In this document: piece after piece, positions 25,145-32,853 of the stretch
Layout of the letters: every line of letters begins with the position of its first letter
Numbering within the stretch: position 1 is the first letter of the stretch
From: a virus
Virus record (IMG/VR): IMGVR_UViG_3300032288_005693
Location: 1 to 45,173 of that record
Reading direction: 5' to 3' (one strand)
Length of the DNA: 45,173 bases
Translations under genes and position numbers: made by a program
Notes under the pieces: generated by a model
The model's input: the letters and a program-made list of their open reading frames with translations, nothing else
Told to the model about the DNA's origin: nothing
Databases searched by the model: none

Positions 25145-25255
25145 GTTTCAAAATTGGAATTTCTTTTTTAAGAGAAATAAGAAAGATACTATCTTTATAT
25201 TAGATTTAAAATTATCAACACTTTTTTAATAGAAATTTAACAGCCCAAAATTAAA

Positions 25256-25762
25256 TTATTTCTTTTCCAAAAAGAGAATACTAGTATTTAAGAATTTAGG
25301 TAACTCTCTATGAAGTTTCTCTTTCACACCTTTTGCACCATATAGACTAGCAAGAGACATATCATCTGATTTACTATGTCTTGCTACACCATCTTTGAAG
25401 TATAGTGCAATACCTACTGAAATATTGAAATTCCCACGATCTTCTGAATCATCTTCAAAAGATGCTGTAAACTTCCAAGTATTAACAGGTTCTCTTGAAA
25501 ATTCTGTTTGTGCAGGTAAAGAGAAAAGAACTAAAAAATTATGTGATTCTTTACCTGAACGATTTTTTATATCTTCATCGAATTTAACAATATCACCACC
25601 AATAGCTTTAACTGCATCTTTTAAACCTTGTTTAAAATTTGTTAATGCAGGTTTTAATAGTGATTCTAGAAAAGCGACTCTCTTTTCTAGTTGAGCAATT
25701 TTGATTTCTGTTGCACTACGGTGCATGGTTGCATTACGGTATAAGTTTGCACTACGATACAT
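25256..25762 (-). CDS. Paralogue with tandem YRxA[TN] leader, copy 2
   Basis: A 168-residue protein with SD AAAAGGA. The leader is three near-copies of a six-residue unit (MYRSAN, LYRNAT, MHRSAT), followed by EIKIAQLEKRVAFLESLL, a coiled-coil helix, then a strand-rich body (WKFTASFEDDSEDRGNFNIS) and a final helix. The gene at 25827 has the same helix (ERKIAELEKRVAWL), FKDGVKKAV versus FKQGLKDAV, and the same body plan, but only one leader unit. Not recognised. Confidence 0.65.
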   Translation of the reverse strand: MYRSANLYRNATMHRSATEIKIAQLEKRVAFLESLLKPALTNFKQGLKDAVKAIGGDIVKFDEDIKNRSGKESHNFLVLFSLPAQTEFSREPVNTWKFTASFEDDSEDRGNFNISVGIALYFKDGVARHSKSDDMSLASLYGAKGVKEKLHRELPKFLNTSILFLEKK

Positions 25763-25826
25763 AATAAATCCTTTTTGTTTAAAACAAGTTATTAATGTTT
25801 TAAGTATTAATAAACTATTAAGTAAA

Positions 25827-26345
25827 TTAGAGTCTTTCCAAAATCGCTGTATTCTTATTAATAGATTGCACTAATTCTTTCATTACTTGCGCAATCCCAT
25901 TCTCACCTTTACTAGCATCTACTTTTACTTCCCATCCTTTACTTAATCGTGGATAACCATCAACAGACAAAGAAAAACTTAAATCGTAATATCCCCTACT
26001 TTTTGCTAGATCTAAGAAAGTAGCACTTAATTTATAACTCATAACTTCTTTTCTAGCAAGACTTGATTCTGCTAGTAAGTCAAAATCAATAACAATCTTA
26101 TATTCATTAAATTCTTCTAACATGATGATAGGTTTTGAAGAATTTTCTTTGACATCATTAATAATCGCACCTACAGAATGTACTGCTTTTTTCACACCGT
26201 CTTTAAAAGTCTTTAAAGACTTATTAAAAAAATCACTTCTTTCCATTTTATCAGCTAGTGTTTTATCTAAACCTAAAAGATCTACAAGCCATGCTACTCT
26301 TTTTTCTAGTTCAGCAATTTTACGCTCTGTTGCTTTACGATACAT
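25827..26345 (-). CDS. Paralogue with YRKAT leader, copy 1
   Basis: A 172-residue protein with SD AGGAG. Begins MYRKATERKIAELEKRVAWL, a single leader unit then a coiled-coil helix; body residues ~45-172 contain FKDGVKKAVHSVGAI and an alternating strand block (MSYKLSATFLDLAKSRGYY). Paired with the next minus gene. It follows the nuclease gene by 8 bases and is probably cotranscribed with it. Not recognised. Confidence 0.65.
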   Translation of the reverse strand: MYRKATERKIAELEKRVAWLVDLLGLDKTLADKMERSDFFNKSLKTFKDGVKKAVHSVGAIINDVKENSSKPIIMLEEFNEYKIVIDFDLLAESSLARKEVMSYKLSATFLDLAKSRGYYDLSFSLSVDGYPRLSKGWEVKVDASKGENGIAQVMKELVQSINKNTAILERL

Positions 26346-26353
26346 AAAAACTC

Positions 26354-26785
26354 CTACTTAACACCATTAATGGCATCATCTGCAGTAAATTGATCTTTAG
26401 TTCCACCATCATAAGCTTTGGCAAAACCTTGTTCAATCATCATTTCACTTAAAGTCTTAGGTGCAGGTTGCCATTGATCATCTAATGTCCAAATATCAGC
26501 CAATGCACGACCATACTTATCAGGTTTATGACTCTTTAATAATACTTTCTTATCCAAAGCTTGAGATCTAATAAAATCTCTACTTGCGATTGCAAGTTTC
26601 TTTACTTCAGGATCTTCTGATTTCATTTCAGCAGTATCTATCCCCATAAGACGAACTTTGGTCTTTACTGTTAAACTAAAACCAAGATCTATGGTAACTG
26701 TTAAAGTATCACCATCATAAACTTCTAAAACATCTGCATAGTAGGTATAAGGTGATGGTGGTAGGGTAGCTTTCTTTTTTGCCAT
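26354..26785 (-). CDS. Staphylococcal-type nuclease (thermonuclease family)
   Basis: A 143-residue protein with SD AAAGGA. YDGDT (D24, D26), VRLMGIDTAE (R45, D50, E53) and KYGR (R93) reproduce the calcium ligands and catalytic Arg/Glu/Arg of staphylococcal nuclease, with the same spacing between the first Arg, Asp and Glu. The C-terminal MIEQGFAKAYDGG is also typical. It would cut DNA or RNA with Ca2+. There is no signal peptide; it starts MAKKKAT. A role in host DNA breakdown, nucleotide recycling or virion DNA processing is possible, not shown. Confidence 0.85.
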   Translation of the reverse strand: MAKKKATLPPSPYTYYADVLEVYDGDTLTVTIDLGFSLTVKTKVRLMGIDTAEMKSEDPEVKKLAIASRDFIRSQALDKKVLLKSHKPDKYGRALADIWTLDDQWQPAPKTLSEMMIEQGFAKAYDGGTKDQFTADDAINGVK

Positions 26786-26838
26786 GATAGGAATCCTTTA
26801 TTGAAAAATCTTAATAATATTTTTATAATAAATAGATT

Positions 26839-26869
26839 ATGAGATACACTACCATAAAGGATATATCAT
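26839..26869 (+). promoter_or_regulatory. Weak start-codon hairpin before the 235-aa gene
   Basis: ATGAGATA faces TATATCAT with one mismatch; the 15-base loop ends in the SD AAAGGA, as in the hairpin at 14991. One mismatch and A/T pairing make it marginal. Confidence 0.3.
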
Positions 26870-27575
26870 GCTACACAAGAAAATAGCTAAACTCTATATG
26901 CAAAGACAAGCTTCTACAGCAGTCTTTATTTTCCCAAGTATTGCTTCTTCTCTTAAAAGCTTTTCTTTTAAAGATGAAGTTTCCGATCTTATTATTGAAA
27001 CATTAACAAATTTACTTATTGATGTTATCTATGTAGATACTTCTTCTGTTTTTGATTTTGATATTAAGGTTCTTTCTAAAAAGAATATTATGGATGAAAT
27101 TGTTACAGGTGAAATGCCTGAAAGTGGCGATGCTTATGGCTGGAGTCCTGCTGAAGATACTACTACTACAGGTATTGTAGGTCAATCTGTTAAAGCTAAT
27201 ATCCAATTCAATGCTATTGATATTGCTAATATTCTTGCAAATGCACTTAATACACAAGCACAGAATATGCTTATTAATAAGATCAATCCAAAACACCTTT
27301 TAGAAGATTTTCAATCTAAAGAATTAATCAATGTTCTTAATCTTATGATCAAAGTCAATTTCAATAAAGTTAAATTTAGTGAAGATGAAATTGAAAACTT
27401 TATCCATGCTTATGAGGAACTTGATCTAGACTATTTAGCTGTAAATGGTTTAGAAGGTGGTTATACTCGTATGGAAACTGCTGTTCTTAAAGCACAAGAT
27501 ATTACTTGGAATAATGGTAATATGATTGCAACATTATTCTTTGAAGAAACCCATTATGTTAAAGGTTCTTTTTAA
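26868..27575 (+). CDS. Hypothetical protein with RQAS leader, 235 aa
   Basis: An isolated plus gene within a minus block, SD AAAGGA. The leader MLHKKIAKLYMQRQAS (R13-S16) matches the shared motif. The body is mixed: helix block (LTNLLIDVIYVD), an acidic Gly/Ser/Thr loop (MPESGDAYGWSPAEDTTTTG), Asn-rich helices, and a C-terminal strand block (NMIATLFFEETHYVKGSF). The end abuts the next minus gene without a gap. Not recognised; perhaps a virion protein. Confidence 0.6.
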   Translation: MLHKKIAKLYMQRQASTAVFIFPSIASSLKSFSFKDEVSDLIIETLTNLLIDVIYVDTSSVFDFDIKVLSKKNIMDEIVTGEMPESGDAYGWSPAEDTTTTGIVGQSVKANIQFNAIDIANILANALNTQAQNMLINKINPKHLLEDFQSKELINVLNLMIKVNFNKVKFSEDEIENFIHAYEELDLDYLAVNGLEGGYTRMETAVLKAQDITWNNGNMIATLFFEETHYVKGSF

Positions 27576-27887
27576 TTAACCCACTATAGCAAACTCTTGT
27601 CTTGCTACTTCTATTGGTGATGTTGAATCTCTTTGTATCGCCCACTCAACATAATAATCCCCTTTTAAAAATGATGTATTAAATCTTTCCCCTACAAAAT
27701 AATAACCTGTACTTTCTTTTATTGGTGTTCTTTCTGCCATCCCCACTCTATTCTTACCTTTATCTGATATAGAATAAAAAGCATAAGTTATTGAATATGG
27801 ATCAAAGAACCTATCTCGATCATCTCTTATATATATTCTTAAATCCCATTTAGTAGGTGTATCACCTTGTTTAAATATTACTGCCAT
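27576..27887 (-). CDS. Stand-alone Ig-like structural protein
   Basis: A 103-residue protein that matches the N-terminal domain of the protein at 16544-17434: FKQGDT, DLRIYI, SITYAFYSI, a Gly-Tyr-Tyr strand, WAIQ and QEFAIVG occur in the same order. The fold is probably Ig/fibronectin-like, as used in phage decoration or tail accessory proteins. The SD is in an 8-bp hairpin. Related in layout to the 28433 product. Confidence 0.6.
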   Translation of the reverse strand: MAVIFKQGDTPTKWDLRIYIRDDRDRFFDPYSITYAFYSISDKGKNRVGMAERTPIKESTGYYFVGERFNTSFLKGDYYVEWAIQRDSTSPIEVARQEFAIVG

Positions 27888-27896
27888 CTTATTTAT

Positions 27897-27921
27897 CCTT
27901 ATTGCTAGGTTTTCAATAAGG
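27897..27921 (-). promoter_or_regulatory. Hairpin trapping the SD of the Ig-like protein gene
   Basis: CCTTATTG (27897-27904) and CAATAAGG (27914-27921) are perfect inverted arms with a 9-base loop. On the minus strand the SD AAGGA is in the 3' arm, about nine bases before the start codon. Confidence 0.6.
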
Positions 27922-27926
27922 GTGTT

Positions 27927-28076
27927 TTATAAATTCTTTAAAAACTCTTCTTTGGTTTCTTTAGTGTAACCCAAAGCAAATGCTATGTCCCAAAGTAATA
28001 ATAATTCATCTTCTGTTAAACCTTGTTTAACAATGATCTTGTTTTGCATAAGTTCTTTAATTGCTTTTAAAAACAT
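27927..28076 (-). CDS. Small hypothetical protein, 49 aa
   Basis: Start placed at MFLKAIKELMQ, four bases after the stop of the upstream gene; a longer frame to 28136 would overlap that gene by 56 bases with no SD. The protein is helical (TEDELLLLWDIAFALGYTKE) and ends EFLKNL. Small helical proteins of this size are often DNA- or protein-binding, but nothing specific is seen. The start is uncertain. Confidence 0.4.
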   Translation of the reverse strand: MFLKAIKELMQNKIIVKQGLTEDELLLLWDIAFALGYTKETKEEFLKNL

Positions 28077-28080
28077 TTTA

Positions 28081-28401
28081 TCAATCGGCAAATACAGAAA
28101 CATAATTATCAAGAAACTTAGATAGCACTTTCTCAAATTTCTTCACACCTTTATTGGTGATATTTTCAGGTTTAAAAGATACACCATCATGAGTATATAT
28201 AAATCCATTTTTAGTATTCAAATGTTTTACTTTGAATCTTACTTGACCTTTGCTATTAAAGTAATACTTAATAGTAAGAAAATCATAGTATTTTAACACA
28301 CCTAAATTTTTTAAGTCTTGAATACCTTCTTCAGTACAATTAAGTTTGTTTTTTAAACAATCAAAAATAGGTTTCATTTTTGGATTAAGTTCAATAGTCA
28401 T
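28081..28401 (-). CDS. Small hypothetical protein, 106 aa
   Basis: SD AAAGGA before ATG 28401, partly paired in a short hairpin. Lys-rich alpha/beta protein (GVLKYYDFLTIKYYFNSKG, VRFKVKHLNTKNGF) with a C-terminal helix (GVKKFEKVLSKFLDNY). Together with its neighbours at 28764 and 28997 it forms a group of small proteins with a strand-rich core and a helical end, and they may serve similar regulatory roles. Not recognised. Confidence 0.5.
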   Translation of the reverse strand: MTIELNPKMKPIFDCLKNKLNCTEEGIQDLKNLGVLKYYDFLTIKYYFNSKGQVRFKVKHLNTKNGFIYTHDGVSFKPENITNKGVKKFEKVLSKFLDNYVSVFAD

Positions 28402-28403
28402 TT

Positions 28404-28422
28404 TTTATTCCTTTGGAAAAAA
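28404..28422 (-). promoter_or_regulatory. Short hairpin at the SD of the 106-aa gene
   Basis: TTCC and GGAA are inverted around TTT, extended by T/A pairs after one mismatch. The same layout occurs at the guaC-like gene start near 13411-13427. GGA of the SD is in the stem. Confidence 0.3.
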
Positions 28423-28432
28423 GTTTTACTAC

Positions 28433-28762
28433 TTATACAAAACTTATTCTCATTCCACGAACAGCATCTACTTTTATTGTATCTTCTTTTACAATTCTTT
28501 CATCATCCAAATTTAAACCATTTACTTTTACATATAAAGTTTGTCCTGCTGTATCACTTGGGATAGTAATAAAGGCTGTCCAACTTGAAGGTTCATCTTC
28601 ATCTAATAATTCCATTGCTACATTCTCTAATAACTTCTCTATTTGATTCTCATCAGTGAATCTATATAAAGTATATGTTACATCTGATACAACAATAGGG
28701 ATGCCTTCAGGTGAAGTAAAAAACACATTATGTGCATAAACATCATTTGGGTAAATTGCCAT
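28433..28762 (-). CDS. Ig-like accessory structural protein
   Basis: A 109-residue strand-rich protein (VFFTSPEGIPIVVSDVTYTL, residues ~14-33; FITIPSDTAGQTLYVKVNG). The strand order resembles the 27576 product: an early DVTYTLYRF strand corresponds to SITYAFYSI. Probably a small Ig-like domain for the particle surface or tail. SD AAAAGGAT. No catalytic motif. Confidence 0.5.
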   Translation of the reverse strand: MAIYPNDVYAHNVFFTSPEGIPIVVSDVTYTLYRFTDENQIEKLLENVAMELLDEDEPSSWTAFITIPSDTAGQTLYVKVNGLNLDDERIVKEDTIKVDAVRGMRISFV

Positions 28763-28763
28763 T

Positions 28764-29000
28764 TTAATAATCCTTTTTAGACATATATGTTAATGACTTC
28801 ATCGATCTTATTTCATCTACAAAATCTAAAGCAGGAATAAAACCTTCTCTATTAAAATATTCTTTCTTCAAATCTTTAATAGTACCATCATCTTCAAAAA
28901 GAAATGTGACTCGACCTTCTTCTTTTTCTGTATTTTGCAAAACCATTCCTTTGGTTTTTAAATAGGATGCTAAATACAAATCAGAAGTCTTATAGATCAT
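28764..29000 (-). CDS. DUF5659-like small protein
   Basis: A 78-residue protein matching my memory of the DUF5659 pattern seen in phages and bacteria: DLYLASYLKTKGM, then EEGRVTFLFEDDGTI, a short YFNREG segment, and LDFVDEIRSMKSLTY. Function of the family is not known. It overlaps the upstream small gene by 4 bases (ATGA) and is one base apart from the next gene. Confidence 0.65.
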   Translation of the reverse strand: MIYKTSDLYLASYLKTKGMVLQNTEKEEGRVTFLFEDDGTIKDLKKEYFNREGFIPALDFVDEIRSMKSLTYMSKKDY

Positions 29001-29206
29001 TTTAACAAACTCTTTACTTGATCTAATATTTGCCTAGTCTTTTTGCTTTCAGTGTTATAGATGATTTTATCATCTTTCCACTCAGCTACCTGTTCGCCCC
29101 ATGTGGCATTTAATTTGAACCCATCTGTTGTAAAACATCTTGATTCAAATTTACTCTTTTTAAAGAAAGCTTGGATCACTTTCTTATCTTCTAAATTTAA
29201 TTTCAT
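28997..29206 (-). CDS. Small hypothetical protein, 69 aa
   Basis: Basic protein with a helix (LEDKKVIQAFFKKSKF), a strand pair (SRCFTTDGFKLNATWGEQVAEW, given as a pattern rather than a motif) and a C-terminal helix (KTRQILDQVKSLL). SD AAAGGA lies in the loop of a perfect 6-bp hairpin. Coupled to the DUF5659-like gene. Not recognised. Confidence 0.55.
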   Translation of the reverse strand: MKLNLEDKKVIQAFFKKSKFESRCFTTDGFKLNATWGEQVAEWKDDKIIYNTESKKTRQILDQVKSLLK

Positions 29207-29207
29207 C

Positions 29208-29226
29208 AGTTATTTCCTTTATAACT
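29208..29226 (-). promoter_or_regulatory. Hairpin presenting the SD in its loop
   Basis: AGTTAT (29208-29213) and ATAACT (29221-29226) are perfect arms around a 7-base loop that is, on the minus strand, AAAGGAA. The start codon follows the stem directly. Confidence 0.5.
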
Positions 29227-29238
29227 TTAAAATCTCAA

Positions 29239-29946
29239 TTAAGCATTAGGATCATACAATGTACCATCATCATTATAAATGACAACAGCTTGTGCTGAAA
29301 CACCTTTATAAGTAAAGGCATCTGTAAGCATAACAGATAAAGCGCCTTCTGCACTTGATACTGCCAAATCGCTAGTTACTAGTCGTTGATGTGTATCACC
29401 TACAAAATATTGTGCTTGTTGATTTACTGCTAAGGGTGTGAAAACACCAGTACCTGCACCTGTTTGTTGAATTTGATGACCTGCAGGTAAAGTAAATACT
29501 GCACCTGAAAGAATAGCAAGAATATTAGCAACACTAATTGTACTTTCAGCTAGAGCAACACCTGCTTGAACTGCTTGACCTAAATCTTCAATATCAGTAT
29601 CTTCTAATGCCAAACCATCTTGCATACGCTCAATAATAGCTGTTGCAATCGATGTAGCTTCTGCTTGTGTCAAAGAATTAAAATCAGCACCACCATTAGT
29701 AGATGCACCATTCATGGTAGCTAGTAAATAAGCTGTTAAACCTGTTGATGCTTTCTTCAAAGTACGATTTTCAACATCTACAACAACAGTAACAGAACCA
29801 TTAGAAACATTACTTAAATAAAATGGTCCTTGTGGTAGTGGATCAATAACAGGATTGTATTGAGAAGGATTAGGCCAGAGATCACGAATGATCATTGTAC
29901 CATTTGGAATATCTGTTCTTTTAAGAGTAATATAAACATTAGCCAT
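29239..29946 (-). CDS. Virion structural protein, paralogue 1 (head/decoration type)
   Basis: A 235-residue protein. LKRTDIPNGTMIIRDLWPN and SQYNP, then QGPFYL, SLTQAEATSIATAIIERM, a helix, VANILAILSG, LPAGHQ and a C-terminal VVIYNDDGTLY. The neighbour at 29959 has LPRRTDLQDGAIQIKDLFFN, QGPLYV, LTKAQANDVVDAIQQEL, VLRILSG and IIVYKNDGTLA in the same order. I recognise this pattern from abundant virion proteins of large phages, but not with a named fold. Unusual for this window: Ala/Gly-richer than its neighbours. SD AGGAG. Confidence 0.6.
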   Translation of the reverse strand: MANVYITLKRTDIPNGTMIIRDLWPNPSQYNPVIDPLPQGPFYLSNVSNGSVTVVVDVENRTLKKASTGLTAYLLATMNGASTNGGADFNSLTQAEATSIATAIIERMQDGLALEDTDIEDLGQAVQAGVALAESTISVANILAILSGAVFTLPAGHQIQQTGAGTGVFTPLAVNQQAQYFVGDTHQRLVTSDLAVSSAEGALSVMLTDAFTYKGVSAQAVVIYNDDGTLYDPNA

Positions 29947-29958
29947 TTGAATCTCCTA

Positions 29959-30639
29959 TTAAGCTAAAGTGCCATCGTTTTTATAAACGATGATTAAAGG
30001 AATATCGTCATTTGCTGAATCTTTTTGTTTTGCTCCAGCATAGGTAATAACATTGGTAGAATATTGATACAATTCACCACTTGCAAGTGAAGTTTCCCAA
30101 GTGGTATCCCCTGTGATCAATCTTCTATCATTAGGTGTTGAAAAACTACCAACGCCTACAGGAACTACATAATCACCTGCTTCATCTTGGAATGTAACAC
30201 CTGCATTAAATTCAAACTTATCGCCTGATAAAATACGAAGAACATCTTCTACTTCACCATTAAAATTATAATCTGCATCTACACCTTCTACAATAGTTTG
30301 TAAATCATCTAGTGCATTACCATCTACAAGTTCTTGTTGAATTGCATCTACAACATCATTAGCTTGTGCTTTTGTTAATGCTACACCATCATTATCAACA
30401 TAAACTAATACATAAGCCAATAGACCATGTGTTGCTCTTAAAAATGATCTTGCATCACCATTTTCAACAATCATAGGTGCGGAATGACCTGTTTTGTTTA
30501 AATCTGATGCTCTTACATATAACGGGCCTTGAGCATAAGGTTCTGTTGTCACTTTATACTGTGATTTATTAAAAAATAAATCTTTGATTTGAATCGCACC
30601 ATCTTGCAAGTCAGTTCTTCTTGGTAGCACATAAGGCAT
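29959..30639 (-). CDS. Virion structural protein, paralogue 2
   Basis: A 226-residue homologue of the next minus gene, with the conserved order LPRRTD, IKDLFFNKSQY, QGPLYV, LTKAQAND, VLRILSG and VYKNDGTLA. SD AAAAGGAG. The two lie 12 bases apart and are likely coexpressed. They may form hetero-oligomers or be used in different places of the particle. Confidence 0.6.
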   Translation of the reverse strand: MPYVLPRRTDLQDGAIQIKDLFFNKSQYKVTTEPYAQGPLYVRASDLNKTGHSAPMIVENGDARSFLRATHGLLAYVLVYVDNDGVALTKAQANDVVDAIQQELVDGNALDDLQTIVEGVDADYNFNGEVEDVLRILSGDKFEFNAGVTFQDEAGDYVVPVGVGSFSTPNDRRLITGDTTWETSLASGELYQYSTNVITYAGAKQKDSANDDIPLIIVYKNDGTLA

Positions 30640-30697
30640 TTGAAAATCTCCTTTTGTTAATTCTTTTTCTTATTAAAGAATTATTATTAAATGTTTA

Positions 30698-31414
30698 TTA
30701 AGAATGATTTACTAAGACCATTCTAACAGTGAAACGAATTTCAGCACCAGCACCTGCAATAAACAATTCAGGCGCACCACCACCAGTTAAACCAATGTCA
30801 CCATAAGGTCTTATTATCGTAGGATTCATTCCAGGATGAAAAGCAACATAACCTGAATCAGTATCATCTAAATTGAGTACACTAATTGTATGTGAAAAGA
30901 AGGGTAAATGTATATTCATTACACCATTTGCCATAACATCAGGTTCACTTGCTAATGCAGGTGCTGTTCCTGTAAATGTAAATACAGGATGTGCTGTTGT
31001 AAAGAAATCAAATGGTGGTATACAAATGATCGAGCCATAATCTGACCATTCTTGATTATGTCTATATCTTCCCCTAACCCTTACATATAAAACATCAGTA
31101 TCAGGTGGGATTCTTGTATCTGCAGGATCTAATGGTAAAGTATCTGCATAATCATTAGGATCAAAAACCCATCTTGTTAAATCTCTATTTGGTTCATCTG
31201 CTAAACTTCTTGTTGTTTTAATAGTTACCGATTTAAAATAAGAACCTACTTTAACTGTAAACAGTGTTTTAGGTGCATTATACGCATGGGTTACATTACT
31301 AGCACCTGCTACTTCTATTATATCCATTGCTCTTAATAAATCATTTCTCAATGACATATCCACTAAGCCTTTTGATCTAGTATTTAGGCTTGGTGCTAAT
31401 CTTCCTCTTGACAT
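30698..31414 (-). CDS. Virion structural protein, 238 aa
   Basis: Begins MSRGRLAPSLNTRSKGLVDM and is strand-rich (YNAPKTLFTVKVGSYFKSVT; TDVLYVRVRGRYRHNQEW; MNIHLPFFSHTISVLN). Ends with AGAGAEIRFTVRMVLVNHS, an edge-strand ending typical of small shell or tail accessory proteins. Placed with other virion-like genes. The SD GAAAGG lies in the internal loop of a long leader hairpin. No specific family recognised. Confidence 0.5.
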   Translation of the reverse strand: MSRGRLAPSLNTRSKGLVDMSLRNDLLRAMDIIEVAGASNVTHAYNAPKTLFTVKVGSYFKSVTIKTTRSLADEPNRDLTRWVFDPNDYADTLPLDPADTRIPPDTDVLYVRVRGRYRHNQEWSDYGSIICIPPFDFFTTAHPVFTFTGTAPALASEPDVMANGVMNIHLPFFSHTISVLNLDDTDSGYVAFHPGMNPTIIRPYGDIGLTGGGAPELFIAGAGAEIRFTVRMVLVNHS

Positions 31415-31416
31415 AA

Positions 31417-31460
31417 TAATAACCTTTCATCTTATCTCTATAAATAAGATGATGTTATTA
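31417..31460 (-). promoter_or_regulatory. Long two-part hairpin around the SD of the 238-aa structural gene
   Basis: TAATAAC (31417-31423) pairs with GTTATTA (31454-31460) and CATCTTAT (31428-31435) with ATAAGATG (31444-31451), 15 pairs in all, with an internal loop (4 against 2 bases) that holds the minus-strand SD AAAGG. Confidence 0.6.
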
Positions 31461-31468
31461 AAAGAGTA

Positions 31469-32449
31469 TTAAACCTTAAATGCTTTTTTTGCCATATAAT
31501 AAAAACGATCATCCACCATTGCCAATTTCTTGGCTTCTCTTAGAACTCTACGAGATGCGGTCTTTTGGGTTTCATCTTTAAACCAATTTGATAATGCTGA
31601 TCCTGCACTTGTAAAGACATCGACCATTTTTTTCCATCCCCATTTTAAAGCATTATTAATATCTGCAATAATAGCCAAAGGTAAATGGATAAATGTTGTT
31701 GCGAGTTTCTTAAAAATCGTATAGGTATTATGCCATCCAAATAAAATACCTAAAGCAAATAACACAGCAAAAGAGTGATACACTGCATGAACAACAGCAC
31801 CCAATGTATGTTTTGTAATACCTGCATAAAGACCTTCAACAACTTTAATACCCCACTTAAAAATAGTTTTTTGAGTGTCTAGCATTTCTTCTGTTGCGGC
31901 TACTAATAAACTTGCATCTGTAATATCTGGTCCACCACCCTTGAAAGATTTTACAAAATTTTCCCAATTTGTCCCTTGTGCTTCACAAAGTTCTTGTGGG
32001 GTTGTAGCTGAGAAAATATCAGCCATTAATTTAATAACTTGTGATGGTGATTTCATACTTTCTAATTTTTCATGTGTCTTTTCTAAGACATAACCCATTA
32101 CAAGAGAAGGTACGGTAACTACAGTTGTGAAAAGAACTTCTTGCACTTCTCCAATTCCCATGTGTGCTTTTTTTAAAAAGCTTTTTACAGTAGATAACCC
32201 TGCAGTATTTAGTTTTTCCTCTTCTTCTGCAATAGTTTCACCTATCATTTCACCTATCACAGCAAGTTTTGCCATCTCTTGGGTTTTTTCATCCGCATCT
32301 TCTAAATCTTCTACGAGTTCTTTTACATCACCATCAGATGCTAATCTAATTTTTCCCATAGCGATAAGACACGCTCTTCTTAATTGATGTCCTTTTGGTG
32401 TTTCAAAAGACAATTTGTACAAAGTTTGAATGGTTTGAGAACGATTCAT
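31469..32449 (-). CDS. Membrane-spanning paralogue B (LRxAC leader, KTAS tail), function unknown
   Basis: A 326-residue protein; the start MNRSQTIQ follows SD AAAAGGAT, and a longer start at 32482 would include the SD. N-terminal LYKLSFETPKGHQLRRACLI, then GKIRLAS (R35-S38), an acidic helical region, membrane segments at about 110-125 and 213-247, and a basic C-terminal helix after QKTASRRVLREAKKLAM. Same architecture as the 9077 product on the opposite strand. Unknown function. Confidence 0.7.
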   Translation of the reverse strand: MNRSQTIQTLYKLSFETPKGHQLRRACLIAMGKIRLASDGDVKELVEDLEDADEKTQEMAKLAVIGEMIGETIAEEEEKLNTAGLSTVKSFLKKAHMGIGEVQEVLFTTVVTVPSLVMGYVLEKTHEKLESMKSPSQVIKLMADIFSATTPQELCEAQGTNWENFVKSFKGGGPDITDASLLVAATEEMLDTQKTIFKWGIKVVEGLYAGITKHTLGAVVHAVYHSFAVLFALGILFGWHNTYTIFKKLATTFIHLPLAIIADINNALKWGWKKMVDVFTSAGSALSNWFKDETQKTASRRVLREAKKLAMVDDRFYYMAKKAFKV

Positions 32450-32511
32450 TTTTTTATCCTTTTGTGTAAGCAAAATATTCAATACATAAAAAGATATTAA
32501 TAAAATATAAA

Positions 32512-32799
32512 TTACTTAATAAGAGTCCCACCCATAATTTTAGCAATTTGTTCAGGAGTCAAATACTCATTTTCTTCAGCCATTTTAGAAAAATTATTTA
32601 CTACTCCCCATGATGCTTCACCACTATCAAGATATTCATCTTGATTCTGATCTAATAAAGAAAATACTTCATCATTGCCTTCCCATTCATCACGACCGAT
32701 TAATTGATCTTGATTATAGTCATACGCATCAAACACATTATGAGATAACATCTCATTAGCCTTCTTTAATCTTCTTCTTAAGCTTGATAACTTTTTCAT
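32512..32799 (-). CDS. Two-EF-hand protein
   Basis: A 95-residue protein. After a basic helix (KKLSSLRRRLKKANEML) two canonical 12-residue loops follow: DYNQDQLIGRDE (27-38) and DQNQDEYLDSGE (50-61), 23 residues apart, each with acidic or Asn ligands at 1, 3 and 5 and Glu at 12. The usual Gly at loop position 6 is replaced by Gln or Glu. It would bind Ca2+. The end (LTPEQIAKIMGGTLI) is a short helix. EF-hands are rare in phages. The short basic leader resembles the leaders of other small proteins here. SD AAAAGGAT sits in a 5-bp hairpin. Confidence 0.75.
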   Translation of the reverse strand: MKKLSSLRRRLKKANEMLSHNVFDAYDYNQDQLIGRDEWEGNDEVFSLLDQNQDEYLDSGEASWGVVNNFSKMAEENEYLTPEQIAKIMGGTLIK

Positions 32800-32802
32800 T
32801 TT

Positions 32803-32819
32803 TTTATCCTTTTGATAAG
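32803..32819 (-). promoter_or_regulatory. Short hairpin at the SD of the EF-hand gene
   Basis: TTATC (32804-32808) and GATAA (32814-32818) flank a five-base loop containing most of the SD on the minus strand, plus a G-T pair. Five pairs only, so chance is possible. Confidence 0.3.
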
Positions 32820-32853
32820 TGTTACTAATATAGTATATAATATTAATATTATA

